64,000 bases of DNA from Merluccius polli (Eukaryota; Chordata; Actinopteri; Gadiformes; Merlucciidae). The stretch's first letter is position 1. Each line of letters starts with the position of its first letter. The stretch is from NCBI GenBank assembly GCA_030340625.1, contig JAOPHQ010005200.1, positions 1 to 64,000 on the forward strand. Direction: 5' to 3'. Positions 11,191 to 22,784 of this stretch are shown in pieces. Both the position numbers and the translations under genes were made by a program. The notes under the pieces are model-generated. The model did no database searches. It was not told where the DNA came from and saw nothing but the letters and a program-made list of their open reading frames with translations.

Positions 11191-11809
11191 CTAGAAATAC
11201 AAGAAGCAGATTATTCTAGGTTTTAGAAGGGTTTTAATAATAAACTTGGCTATTTAGCAGCTATTTCAATGTTTAAATGAGGTCAAAAGATACCACAACA
11301 CTCTACCTACTAATAGTAACAGGTTGGTCATTTAATAAACATGAATAGAACAGGTTGCAATGTGTTTTCCTTTTATGATAATCCGTCTCCCTCAATAGCG
11401 CCTGTGTGATTTCTCCTCAGGTGAACAGCGCCGGTCCTGCTGTGCATTTTCATCAAAACTTTGCACAATGTTCAAACCACTTATTAGCTTTGTGATAACT
11501 AGAAGTGGCCGACTCTCACACTATGGCAGCCGTGTGTCTTCAGAAACTTGTAGGCTACACTGAAGCTCTGCAGTAACAGAGTCGGACTCGGACAGATGAG
11601 TGGATCCGAAAGCCACTGACGTCCACGCAGCAACCCCACATGATATTGTAGTTTTGCGTTATTAAAATAACGCTGTAGAAATAAAATGGAAAAACAGAAA
11701 AAGGTGAGTTGATAAAAACGTGATTCTGCAGCAGTGGTGTCCGCCGGATACGATTCAGGCAGGGAAAGATTTGCACTATGAAGTGACTTTTTATCTTTTT
11801 CTCTCCGAT

Positions 11810-11906
11810 TATTGCTCCCCGAATATTACCAATATATGGATTATCTATCGACCAGCCGCTCTTCATGGAGACACGGCCGGGTACAGAGTCTGCTCTCTGG
11901 ACTCTT
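11810..11906 (-). pseudogene. Decayed N-terminal repeat exon in intron (second unit), copy A
   Basis: Same dead exon as at 10370-10466, 1440 bp further on. It has the same missing donor and the same substitutions. Confidence 0.75.
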
Positions 11907-12230
11907 CTACAGAAACAATGACAACCATCTGGACATGTGGAGGCTTGGCTGTTGTATTCTCATCATCATGTAGCCCAGCGATGGACTGAAACATGTCCTT
12001 CCTCTAATGTACATTCACTACTTTCTCTTGGAGAAGGCTGTTTGTGTCATTCATTACAGTAATGTCTGCGTGTGTGATGAGGTGACTGTGAGGTGGAAGG
12101 TGTGCTGACTGTTGGGGAGGACTTAAGAGAAAGAGAGACAGGGGGTCAAGAGCTGAGGACCACTGGGTCCACACAGACTATATCCTTTCATCTGCTGCAG
12201 ATCACAGAAGAGTTCTGCCTTCAAGTGGTA

Positions 12231-12235
<5 letters not shown>

Positions 12236-12273
<38 letters not shown>

Positions 12274-12289
12274 GGGTAGCGAGCTGATA

Positions 12290-12360
<71 letters not shown>

Positions 12361-12378
12361 GGGTAGCTAGCTGATAGC

Positions 12379-12430
<52 letters not shown>
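12236..12430. repeat. Block of (TG)n microsatellites, second 1.44-kb unit, copy A
   Basis: Three to four TG tracts are separated by TTAGGGTAGC-type spacers, an expanded version of the 10796-10897 pair. Confidence 0.9.
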
Positions 12431-12432
<2 letters not shown>

Positions 12433-12600
12433 CTCGGTGATCGGCATGTTAAATTTCCAATTGTATAAGTGGCAATATTTGAGTTTGTATTGATAATATA
12501 TATTTATATATGTGACCAGTATAACACAGATAGATAACATAGATAGTATAGAGAGAGGATATTCAACTATTGTATTTTATCATCTCTAACTAATCCTTAC

Positions 12601-12718
12601 CTCTTCTCAATAGACTGATTTCCATCTTTAAACTTGAGGAGGATGTTCCATAGACCAGTCACTCTTCATGGAGACACAGCTGGGTCCAGGGGAGTCTGCT
12701 CTCTCCTGCTGGACTCTT
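12601..12718 (-). pseudogene. 39-residue N-terminal repeat exon 2, copy A (1-nt insertion)
   Basis: 118 nt instead of 117. The TTTAAA..CCATAG stretch has one extra base relative to the other copies, breaking the frame after the SMD motif. Splice sites are intact. Confidence 0.82.
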
Positions 12719-12793
12719 CTAGAAATACAAGAAGCAGGATTTATGGACAATTCGATAGATACTAAATCTTTATAATGTCTGATAAATCCTTAC

Positions 12794-12910
12794 CTCTTCT
12801 CAACAGACTGATTTCCATCTTTAAATTGAGGAGGATGATCCATAGACCAGTCACTCTTCATGGAGACACAGCTGGGTCCAGGGGAGTCTGCTCTCTCCTG
12901 CTGCTCTGGG
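12794..12910 (-). CDS. 39-residue N-terminal repeat exon 1, copy A
   Basis: 117 nt, phase 2. It starts CCAGAGCAGCAG after a TTGAAG acceptor and encodes PEQQERADSPGPSC, VSMKSDWSMDHP. It is the first repeat after the start exon. Confidence 0.87.
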
Positions 12911-13023
12911 CTTCAACACAACACACACACAGCTTTTACTCAGACTAATGATGGTGTGATGATATATCACTGCTGAGCTCTGAGATGGACAACAGTCACA
13001 CACAGTTAGAGATCTCTTCTTAC

Positions 13024-13108
13024 TCTCTCTTAGCTCTGCTGTGGCGGCCATGTTCCCAGACAGAGTGGTTTTAGAGGGAGGACCCCCCTCCTCTGTCTCC
13101 TCATCCAT
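13024..13108 (-). pseudogene. NLR start-codon exon, copy A (frame disrupted)
   Basis: The ATG is at 13106-13108 and the exon begins MDEETEEGGPPSKTTLSG as in copy B. One base of the GGGG run is missing and the donor has moved three bases (AGAGAGA|GTAAG). The exon is 85 nt instead of 83, so it no longer joins the next exon in frame. Confidence 0.8.
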
Positions 13109-13144
13109 AGTAGACCTGAGACACCTGGACACACACACTATAGT

Positions 13145-13145
<1 letters not shown>

Positions 13146-13184
<39 letters not shown>
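13146..13184. repeat. (AC)n microsatellite upstream of the NLR start, copy A
   Basis: About 20 AC units lie 40 bp upstream of the start exon ATG, in the 5' flank or 5' UTR. Confidence 0.9.
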
Positions 13185-13186
<2 letters not shown>

Positions 13187-13874
13187 CTGTGTAGAGTAAA
13201 GTGCTTCCTGGTAATAACAGGACGCTATAATAAATGTAATGTGGCTCTGGGATCTCCAAAAGACAGAAGTCACATCTCTACAGAAACTCAACAGCATTTC
13301 TAAAAGGTTGGAAACTAACGGACGTAAAAGAGTTGAAAGGGTTAAAGAGTGAGGAAGTCAACGTTTAGTGTTTAAAACCAGAGAAAGCAGCTGAATGTTG
13401 GAGTCTGTAATATAAGGCCTCTAAGTGTCCACATAGAGAGTATATGGACAATATTAGACAGTAAAAGTAGAAAGTCTGCTCAACACGAACTTTATTTCCG
13501 TTGAAAGGCTGTGAAAGTGAAAGTAAAAAAAACGGAACCAGATGGCGAACTATTTGATATGTTTAGGGCGTTGTTTTCATTTAAATACATTATGAAATAC
13601 TTTCCTCAATATTTATTATCGTGTGTGCGTTAACATCTCCAAAAATAATAATAATAATACATATAAGCGAGTCGTAAACGTATGAGGAAGTGAGCCGTCT
13701 TTGTTGTTCAGTGGATTAAGGACGTTTCAGTTCATTAATTAATATTAATTAATATGTTAGTACTTTAATATTAGGACATAGAGGTGTATATGAAGAACAA
13801 TAGTAAAGTGTAGAGATAGTAGGAAGCCTACCTTTATGTCCTCCCGAGTTACAAGAAGGAGCCGACGGAGCGAC

Positions 13875-14033
13875 GAGAGAGAGGAAGAGGAGGGGGAGAG
13901 AGAGAGAAGACGAGGGGGAGAGAGAGAGGAAGAGGAGGGGGAGAGAGAGGAAAGAGGAGGGGGAGAGAGAGAGGGAAGAGGAGGGAGAGAGAGAGAGAGG
14001 GGAGAGAGAGAGGAGAGAGAGAGAGAGAGGGAG
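13875..14033. repeat. Purine-only (GA)n tract upstream of NLR, copy A
   Basis: About 160 bp of almost uninterrupted G and A on the plus strand (GAGAGAGGAAGAGGAGGGGG-type units), about 0.8 kb upstream of the start codon. All three frames are open on both strands because of base composition, so the reading frames here are not genes. Confidence 0.93.
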
Positions 14034-14077
14034 ACACACACACAACTCTTACTTTTGTTTCTTTCTTTTTTTTAATC

Positions 14078-14624
14078 TACGGAGCCCCTCTGGTGACAAA
14101 AAAGTATTCCGTGTCCCACGAATGAATAACTTGTGGGAACGAGATCCTATTCCGCGGCCACGACTTGTTTACTGCGTGGGAACGAATTGGCCACGAATTA
14201 ATAATAACACGTGACCACAAGAAATGTCAGTCACACCAGCAGTGAGACTGTTGACTTTCTGGCATCAGTAGCTTCAGCCGACATGGACAAGTTTGATCTG
14301 AGTTGTATGTTAATCTCGGGATGAATGATTGTGATATCCTTCAGTCCCTTGCGGTTAGGAGTCATTGTGAGCAAGAGACACTTAATTCGGCTGCTCAAAG
14401 AGCTCAGCTCACCCGTAGACAACATGCTGACCTCGGGGATCCGTCCACCTGGACTTCAACCATCTCGTGGCCACAAGTTATTCATTTGTGGCCACCTAAT
14501 AATCATCTCGTCCCCACGCAGTAAACAAGTCGTGGCCACGGAATAGGATCTCGTTCCCACAAGTTATTCATTCGTGGACACGGAATAGTTTTTTTTCCAC
14601 CTATGTCACCAGAGGGGCTCCGTA
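14078..14624. mobile_element. 547-bp element with ~100-bp terminal inverted repeats, copy A
   Basis: It begins TACGGAGCCCCTCTGGTGAC and ends with the exact inverse at 14605-14624. The inverted similarity continues inward for about 100 bp (GAACGAGATCCTATTCCG, CCACGACTTGTTTACTGCG). There is no transposase. The sequence on both sides is found joined, without the element, in inverted orientation at 39248-39475, giving an empty site. Confidence 0.85.
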
Positions 14625-14813
14625 AAAATCAAATCTTAATATTCTTCATATTTTTTTAATAAACGTTTAATACATTTAATACCCAGATTGTATTTTTGAA
14701 AAACGGAAGTTTCCACAGCTGCAGTACTTTCCCAATTGTCTCAAAGTATTTACCATAAAGTCGGCAATAAGGCGCACCTGAAAATGTCGAGAGCTCTACC
14801 GCGCAGGCGCAGA

Positions 14814-14862
14814 TAGCATGCTAGCGGGATAGCATGCTAGCGGGTTAGCATGCTAGAGGGTT
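14814..14862. repeat. 17-bp repeat with AGCATGCT palindrome, copy A
   Basis: Three copies of TAGCATGCTAGCGGG-like units; copy B has four. Confidence 0.85.
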
Positions 14863-15200
14863 AATAGAGCAATGAACTGTCAGCGCATTTAATTAATCAC
14901 ACCTTAATTAATCATACGTGTCGCTATGATAAAGTGTAATATTATTTCCACTAAATACGGCCAATAGTGCGGTAATGTTAAATCTTACTTGTGGAAAGTA
15001 ATCCCGCGATTTCTATTTCCCGCCGTCCGCTCATTCGAGCGGGAATCCGCTGAGCAGCAGCTCGGCGTCCATGTTGTCTTCTCCTGCCCCTCCCCCCCCA
15101 CCACTCCAAGATGGCCGCCCAACGGCTCCGCCACAGCAGCCAATGGTCCGTTAGCATTGGCGGCCACTGCATCCGTCCGTTGGCGCATCCCATTGACTTA

Positions 15201-17961
15201 TGCTGCGTTCGACGGCATATGGGATGTGGGACTTATCCGACCTCCAACTAAGAAAAGTGCACTGGAATGACTGTCGAAGTGGAACCTCCAACTGGTGAAG
15301 TCGGGGGGTCGAGCCATAGACATACTGTATACATGTATATATGTCTATGGTTCGACCCCCCCGACTTCGCCACAATTACGTCGGAGCAAAATGGCGGCGC
15401 CCATGGAATCACACGTTGTGAGAACGAATAGGCTATAAACTTTACTTTTCTGAGTGTAGGGTTGTTTTAGACAACTTGTTTTAACACAACTTGTTTTTCA
15501 TATTATGGCGTGAAATTATGTCGTTATTCTGTTAGCATGAAGATATGTAAATATACCTTAGCGATACGGCTTTCATACGGCGCCAGAACATCTCTAACAC
15601 CGCCGTATATCGTTACCCAGTGCTGACAATATGTTAATCAATGTGTTATTGATACAATTGTAATAATTCCTCTAAAGAGACTGCGGTCGTCCATGTTTTC
15701 TGTTTATGTGGCGGGGTATGAAAAAATGGAGCCGACAACGCCACCTAGGGTGGTTGTTACCTAGGAATTCACCAATACACTCCAACTTTGCAGTTGGCAA
15801 CACAGGTCCAAAGCATTGAGGGCGGAGACGTGAATAAATAAATATATCTTTTATTTATGGTACAAATGACACATGAAATTAAAAAGAGGTTAAGTAATCA
15901 GACCCAGAGGCAATCAGTTGGGGAAAGGTATACCGGGGTATGGTGAGGGTGGCCCGAAATCAACTGGACAAATAATAATGGTAAATAACGATAATAAGTC
16001 ACTCCCTCAGTACCATACACCGGATAGGCTGCCAACACTGACGGACAGCAGAAAGAGAGGAGGTATCTCACACCCAAACGTAGACACACTCACTTCAAGC
16101 CCGTAGTCACTGCACACCAGGAGTCACTGCACACTAGTCACTGCACACTAGGTTACGGCACTGCACACCAATACACACCAAATAGAGAGGAATGAGGAAG
16201 ACCCACCACCTAGAGTCTGCAAACCACCCGTGTCAGCAAACAGTTTCCTGTCATGGAGAGAGAGAGAGAGATCAACAATAGTCCAATTGAGGGCGGAGGG
16301 CCACCCAATGATTTGCTAGCAGTGATATACTGGGATGCTAGGCTAATAAAGCCAGGGGAATGGTAGGGGAGGCATACAAATGCATGCGCACACATGTAAC
16401 CGGCCTCATTCAAACAGCCTCCATCATGTGAAGACGGAGAAGTAGGACACAGGGTTGATCTCCACTCAAGCACTTTTATTTTCTCGGTGACCCACAGTGA
16501 CCCACCTGTGTCACACAGAAACAGTAGGGGGCACAGCCGCCGTCAGATACACTTGTGGGAACCTGAACACAACGTGGTCGGATGAGATATATCAACGGGC
16601 ATCCCACACATCGGCTGACACTACCCCCCACCCTCGCAATGTACATTGTCATCCATCGTATAAAACACATTTTAATGACAGTATGGCGGCAATATATACA
16701 ATTAAACAGAATAGTATCAACATATGACACAGGAGCCACGAGGAGCGCGACTCACCAATTATCCGGTTGACAACAGACAACCGGACGTTGCGTCAACCGG
16801 CGTTACAGACACAGCGCGAACTCCCAAGACTTTTCAAAATAAAACACAAACACCACAACGGGTAATACCATAAAACTAAACCAATAAATGAATTGGGGCG
16901 GAATCTATAATACAACATACAACACTTGTTACACACATACACACACAGTTGTAATGGGGGTGAGTGGAACAAGCAGAAAATAAACGTTTACAATGCTTGG
17001 AAGGTAGCCTACCAGCCTGCTAGGCTACCAGCAGGAACACAGCAAGTCAACTGATACACAAAAAATAATAGGGAACCAGAAAGAAACAAAAATGACACAC
17101 TTTAACCACAGCAAATAAGGATAGCAACCTTGCTATGGCGGCTAACAGCTCGTTGCTATTCAGCCTCAAAGGACAAGACAATGAAACACTTAAGAAACAG
17201 GAAAACAACACGTGTTTTGCCGGAGACAAAAACAGCAGCCCTTTGTGATGGTGATGACCAGTCTTCTGATGGCCAAGCCCTTAATGCTCCGTGAGACCGG
17301 CAGTCTCTGCAAAGGTAAAAGTATTACAGTTACTCTATAATCCCCCCCCTATTGATTAGTAAAACTGTGTCTGTATTCGCGCATACCTACCAGGTTGCCT
17401 GATGCAGCTATCCCAACTGTGATTCAGCTAGATGGACCGACGGTTGTACCCACCACCTAAAATGCTGACAACCAAGCCGACCGATCACTATGAGTGAGCT
17501 AACAGCAGCTATATTGCACCAAAATAGCACAGCAACATTGACAAAAGAGCTTACCTTCCAGCCACACACACGAGCTCGCCCCGCAGGAGTGGAAATGAGA
17601 ACCGGGAAGTATGAGCTCACTCTATAAGAGTAGCACTTCGTAGGTCATATACAAAGACTCTGCCGCTACGAGCCACACCACTCAATGGACGAGAGACAGC
17701 TCGCACAACCAACCTGTGGGCTGCACCGCCACGGAATGACAAGTCCCTGGGAAGAGATCAACGTGTGCTTCCAGGAAGCCGCTGCAATTCATTTATACAC
17801 GTGACCCAAATCAACCCATTCATTCACGCTGCGTCTCTCCAGTCACGTGACTGACGTAGCTACAATCACATTCCACTTCAATGACCTGGAACGCTTTGAA
17901 GTAGGAGGTAGTAGACTTCAGGAAGGATAACTCCCACATCCCATTGCCGTCGAACGCAGCA
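15201..17961. mobile_element. 2.76-kb non-autonomous Harbinger-like element, copy A
   Basis: The left end TGCTGCGTTCGACGGC with GGGATGTGGGA.TTATCC is repeated inverted at 17924-17961. Both sides are flanked by TTA, the 3-bp target duplication expected of PIF/Harbinger. The interior has a 78-bp perfect-type hairpin, many short open frames without recognisable domains, and no transposase. The 26-bp minisatellite starts 17 bp beyond the right end. Confidence 0.75.
15294..15371. other. Strong hairpin, copy A
   Basis: Arms GGTGAAGTCGGGGGGTCGA and CATAGACATA pair with their inverses ending at 15371, with a short TATACATGTATA loop. The length and pairing resemble a precursor hairpin or a miniature element nested in the Harbinger-like element. 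There is no expression evidence. Confidence 0.75.
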
Positions 17962-17977
17962 TTAGAATGGGGCGGAG

Positions 17978-20768
17978 CCGTTAGCTATGAACTGTTAGCT
18001 GAGCCGTTAGCTATGAACTGTTAGCTGAGCCGTTAGCTATGAACTGTTAGCTGAACAGTTAGCTATGAACTGTTAGCTGAACAGTTAGCTATGAACTGTT
18101 AGCTGAGCCGTTAGCTATGAACTGTTAGCTGAACAGTTAGCTATGAACTGTTAGCTGAACAGTTAGCTATGAACTGTTAGCTGAGCAGTTAGCTATGAAC
18201 TGTTAGCTGAACAGTTAGCTATGAACTGTTAGCTGAGCAGTTAGCTATGAACGGTTAGCTGAACAGTTAGCTATGAACTGTTAGCTGAGCAGTTAGCTAT
18301 GAACTGTTAGCTGAACAGTTAGCTATGAACTGTTAGCTGAACAGTTAGCTATGAACTGTTAGCTGAACAGTTAGCTATGAACTGTTAGCTGAACAGTTAG
18401 CTATGAACTGTTAGCTGAGCAGTTAGCTATGAACTGTTAGCTGAACAGTTAGCTATGAACTGTTAGCTGAACAGTTAGCTATGAACTGTTAGCTGAACAG
18501 TTAGCTATGAACTGTTAGCTGAACAGTTAGCTATGAACTGTTAGCTGAGCCGTTAGCTATGAACTGTTAGCTGAACAGTTAGCTATGAACTGTTAGCTGA
18601 ACAGTTGTCTATGAACTGTTAGCTGAACAGTTAGCTATGAACTGTTAGCTGAGCCGTTAGCTATGAACTGTTAGCTGAGCCGTTAGCTATGAACTGTTAG
18701 CTGAACAGTTAGCTATGAACTGTTAGCTGAGCAGTTAGCTATGAACTGTTAGCTGAACAGTTAGCTATGAACTGTTAGCTGAACAGTTAGCTATGAACTG
18801 TTAGCTGAACAGTTAGCTATGAACTGTTAGCTGAACAGTTAGCTATGAACTGTTAGCTGAGCCGTTAGCTATGAACTGTTAGCTGAACAGTTAGCTATGA
18901 ACTGTTAGCTGAACAGTTAGCTATGAACTGTTAGCTGAACAGTTAGCTATGAACTGTTAGCTGAGCCGTTAGCTATGAACTGTTAGCTGAGCCGTTAGCT
19001 ATGAACTGTTAGCTGAACAGTTAGCTATGAACTGTTAGCTGAGCAGTTAGCTATGAACTGTTAGCTGAACAGTTAGCTATGAACTGTAGCTAACTGAACA
19101 GTTAGCTATGAACTGTTAGCTGAGCCGTTAGCTATGAACTGTTAGCTGAGCCGTTAGCTATGAACTGTTAGCTGAACAGTTAGCTATGAACTGTTAGCTG
19201 AGCAGTTAGCTATGAACTGTTAGCTGAACAGTTAGCTATGAACTGTTAGCTGAACAGTTAGCTATGAACTGTTAGCTGAACAGTTAGCTATGAACTGTTA
19301 GCTGAACAGTTAGCTATGAACTGTTAGCTGAGCCGTTAGCTATGAACTGTTAGCTGAGCAGTTAGCTATGAACGGTTAGCTGAACAGTTAGCTATGAACT
19401 GTTAGCTGAGCAGTTAGCTATGAACGGTTAGCTGAACAGTTAGCTATGAACTGTTAGCTGAGCAGTTAGCTATGAACTGTTAGCTGAACAGTTAGCTATG
19501 AACTGTTAGCTGAACAGTTAGCTATGAACTGTTAGCTGAACAGTTAGCTATGAACTGTTAGCCGAGCAGTTAGCTATGAACTGTTAGCTGAACAGTTAGC
19601 TATGAACTGTTAGCTGAACAGTTGTCTATTAACTGTTAGCTGAACAGTTAGCTATGAACTGTTAGCTGAGCAGTTAGCTATGAACTGTTAGCTGAACAGT
19701 TAGCTATGAACTGTTAGCTGAACAGTTAGCTATGAACTGTTAGCTGAACAGTTAGCTATGAACTGTTAGCTGAACAGTTAGCTATGAACTGTTAGCTGAG
19801 CAGTTAGCTATGAACTGTTAGCTGAACAGTTAGCTATGAACTGTTAGCTGAACAGTTAGCTATGAACTGTTAGCTGAACAGTTAGCTATGAACTGTTAGC
19901 TGAACAGTTAGCTATGAACTGTTAGCTGAACAGTTAGCTATGAACTGTTAGCTGAGCAGTTAGCTATGAACTGTTAGCTGAACAGTTAGCTATGAACTGT
20001 TAGCTGAACAGTTAGCTATGAACTGTTAGCTGAACAGTTAGCTATGAACTGTTAGCTGAACAGTTAGCTATGAACTGTTAGCTGAACAGTTAGCTATGAA
20101 CTGTTAGCTGAACAGTTAGCTATGAACTGTTAGCTGAGCCGTTAGCTATGAACTGTTAGCTGAACAGTTAGCTATGAACTGTTAGCTGAGCAGTTAGCTA
20201 TGAACTGTTAGCTGAGCCGTTAGCTATGAACTGTTAGCTGAACAGTTAGCTATGAACTGTTAGCTGAACAGTTAGCTATGAACTGTTAGCTGAACAGTTA
20301 GCTATGAGCTGTTAGCTGAGCAGTTAGCTATGAACTGTTAGCTGAACAGTTAGCTATGAACGGTTAGCTGAGCAGTTAGCTATGAACTGTTAGCTGAGCA
20401 GTTAGCTATGAACTGTTAGCTGAACAGTTAGCTATGAACTGTCAGCTGAACAGTTAGCTATGAACTGTTAGCTGAACAGTTAGCTATGAACTGTTAGCTG
20501 AGCAGTTAGCTATGAACTGTCAGCTGAGCAGTTAGCTATGAACTGTTAGCTGAACAGTTAGCTATGAACTGTTAGCTGAACAGTTAGCTATGAACTGTTA
20601 GCCGAACTGTTAGCTATGAACTGTTAGCTGAACAGTTAGCTATGAACTGTTAGCTGAACAGTTAGCTATGAACTGTTAGCTGAACAGTTAGCTATGAGCT
20701 GTCAGCTGAACAGTTAGCTATGAACTGTTAGCTGAACAGTTAGCTATGAGCTGTCAGCTGAGCAGTTG
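17978..20768. repeat. 26-bp minisatellite array, copy A (about 107 units)
   Basis: The unit is GTTAGCTATGAACTGTTAGC plus TGA(A/G)C(A/C), tandemly repeated for 2.8 kb. Units differ mainly at the A/G and A/C positions (GCC, ACA, GCA classes), with rare variants such as GTTGTCTATGAAC near 18605 and CTGTAGCTAACTG near 19085. Each unit carries two GTTAGCT motifs. The order of variants matches copy B almost unit for unit. Confidence 0.97.
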
Positions 20769-21400
20769 TGTTCAGATAATCAGCTATCCCCATGCAGCCC
20801 TATGCAGGTCATGTTCTACTTGTGGTTCACTGTGTTGTTCTATAGAGCTGTGAGAAGCAGTTTCTCTTGAAACTCTTCCTCACGCGTTCTCTAATGAAGC
20901 GATAGAAGAAGTTTTAGTTTACTCAATAATCAGTTGTATTGTTAACACCAGCAGAGTGTGCAGAGTTTTACAGATATCTGAGTCCCACTACGTTCCCCTG
21001 ACAGACAACAAAGTGTGTGTCAGTCCACGAAGGCTGAGCACCGCCTATCCCTGAGCACCGCCTATCCCTGAGCACCACCTATCCCTGAGCACCACCTATC
21101 CCTGACCCAGGAAGTTATATACACCACCAGTGAAAACGTCATAAAGGGCTGTTGCCGTCTTCCCCTCTCGTCGTTGTGGTGTCTGTCTCCAGCGCCAGAC
21201 TGTCCCCTCCGGGTCTTATCTAAGAGATTCTTTACCTGTGCAGCGACAATCCTGCCTGTTCTCCACCATCATCTGACCTCACCATCCACTCCACACGTCA
21301 CCAACAACGCACTCATTCCCATCCTGAGGAGCTCCCCCATGCTCACATGCTCTGCTCAGAGCTCACGACTCTGTCTTACTTCAGCAGAAAGGCACCGAGG
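20769..21400. other. Unassigned sequence with a 17-bp repeat
   Basis: No gene recognised. At 21035-21102 a 17-bp unit TGAGCACC(G/A)CCTATCCC occurs four times. Confidence 0.6.
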
Positions 21401-22784
21401 TTAAAGGCAGGTGCAGGTGGTGCAGGTGGTGCAGTTAAACACCACTTTCCATTAATGGGTACACAAAGCACTCAAGATATGTATATACAGTTAGAAATGT
21501 CTCCAAAATGGTGTTAAAGTCCGGTTTTTGTTGTTTTTGGCAGCAACGGTTCTTTTGAACACAATTGGGCGATGAGGTCACGTGAGGGAGACGTGTGGGA
21601 GGAAGCCTCAGCCTCGTGCTGAACTACGGCGTCTCCGGTAGAAAACTAAACCTGCACCACGGAAAAATACATACTGCTATTGAAATTATTTAATACACCC
21701 CCACAGTAGCGCTATGCTGCTATAAATGTGATTTTCAGTTTTGATGTCGGGACGTCCCGGCGGGCGGACATTATTGTTTAACACATTGAACGTGGGCTAA
21801 CTCCCCCCCCCCCCCCCCCCCCTACTAAACATCGGCGAAACAAACCTATTTTAGTCTCAATAACAACATGCAACGGCGAAGCCTTTACTTCTTATTTCTC
21901 TTTACTTGTGGCAAGACCCACAATGTTGGTGACGTGTCCAGGTGAGTTGCTACCATTTAGAAAGCAACGAGCGCTGCAGCGGTCTATGGACAGCAGTGCT
22001 GAGGGTTGCCATGCCAACCGTCCCTTGAAACACGGACTCGTCCGTATGTAGGAACTAAAGCAGCCGTCCCGTATTGAGCTGAACAGCACTTTGTCCGTAT
22101 TACTGTGAGAGTCAAAACAGTCGTATAGTAAAATGCCAATGGGAATGAACAACAGGGCGTTATATGGACATTACGGTAAAGTTGTTCGCGGGTCCTGTCC
22201 TGTGACCAATGAGCTGACAGCATATTCACACACGAGTATGACGATACAGAATACGCTCATCCCATTGGTCGAGGTACTGTCGCTCACGGAGAAGATAGCG
22301 GAAGACAACAGAGCAGCGCTGACAGTGAGACAGACGCCGGCACCGCTCTACGGGGCGGTACACCTTCCAGCAGCAATGCGACGAGTACATCAACTACTGC
22401 ACATACTGTTGATAGATAAATACTATACTAATATTATATATATAACTATATATAGTATAACTAATATATACTACTATATGTATTCATCTATTCATCTGTA
22501 TAATCTGCTGAACAATCTCTTCCTAGTCTCTCTCTACTCGTCTCTCTCAATGGTCTCAAGGCGGGCTTTGGTCTGTCGTCTCACCGATGTGACGTCATGC
22601 AATGCATTGTGGGGGAAATGAGAATCAATCCCAGACTGCTAAAATAGTAGCTACTTTTTCATATTATTTTACGTTTTGTGATACCCAACAACATCAAATA
22701 CAATTAATAACAGTTTAAATGTTTATTACCAACAAGCAAATACGCAAATGTGTTGTAAAATTAAACCTGCACCACGGCCTTTAA
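21401..22784. mobile_element. Possible inverted-repeat element (weak)
   Basis: The left side TTAAAGGCAGGTGCAGG resembles the inverse of the right side ATTAAAGGCCGTGGTGCAGG, and another CCTGCACCACGG lies inside at 21650. It also contains a C20 run near 21800. There is no transposase and no confirmed target duplication. Confidence 0.3.
22486..22580 (+). repeat. Dispersed ~90-bp repeat, copy 1
   Basis: ATCTGTATAATCTGCTGAAC and TCAATGGTCTCAAGGCGGGC with TTTGGTCTGTCGTC are found again, slightly altered, at 35375-35450 directly before the 41-bp minisatellite. Confidence 0.8.

Larger units (their letters stand above)
9624..12600 (-). repeat. Tandem 1.44-kb unit holding NLR repeat exons, copy A
   Basis: Two consecutive units (exon at 9634, next exon at 11074, spacing 1440) each contain one intact 117-bp exon, one decayed exon copy and a (TG)n tract. 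The two units in this copy look identical over about 1 kb, whereas the copy-B units differ from each other at several places. The second unit has a longer TG block. Confidence 0.9.
1941..13108 (-). pseudogene. NLRC3-like FISNA-NACHT-LRR receptor, copy A (frameshifted; 3' end off window)
   Basis: This is the same exon set as the intact copy at 40284-57350: start exon (13024-13108), repeat exons (12794-12910, 12601-12718, 11074-11190, 9634-9750), charged exon (6650-6969), FISNA-NACHT (4566-6353), and LRR exons (3490-3663, 3098-3271, 2705-2878, 2302-2475, 1941-2118). The linker and PRY-SPRY exons should lie left of position 1. Relative to copy B there are five one-base insertions in the NACHT exon (near 4614, 4718, 5636, 5857 and 6141), one in the terminal LRR exon, one in the third repeat exon, and a lost base plus a shifted donor in the start exon. 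As written it cannot encode a full receptor. Because all five NACHT changes are insertions, consensus error is a real alternative to decay. Confidence 0.85.
1..19743. repeat. Copy A of a 44-kb tandem segmental duplication
   Basis: This stretch matches 44128-64000 in the same order and orientation. The offset is 44127 at the left edge, about 44111 over the LRR exons, 44240 near 14.3 kb and 44257 from 15.9 kb onward, so it changes only by small indels and microsatellite lengths. Every NLR exon, each inserted element and the 26-bp minisatellite recur. The left breakpoint is outside the window, and the match past 19743 cannot be tested because copy B is cut at 64000. Mismatches, mostly single-base insertions in copy A, are dense up to about 8.5 kb and nearly absent from 14.6 kb on. 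Confidence 0.95.

Noticed and set aside
13749..14075. Ser/Leu- or Arg/Glu-rich frames on both strands (also 57989-58316)
   Set aside because: They are translations of the purine tract.
15898..17620. Several 60-87-residue frames identical in both duplicate copies
   Set aside because: Identity reflects the recent duplication, not coding constraint. They lie inside a non-autonomous element without recognisable motifs.
17978..20768. Centromeric satellite
   Set aside because: At 2.8 kb and flanked by an ordinary transposon and unique sequence, it is a local minisatellite.
22133..22621. 162-residue plus-strand frame
   Set aside because: The C-terminal half is AT-rich microsatellite and a dispersed repeat. 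No domain was recognised.
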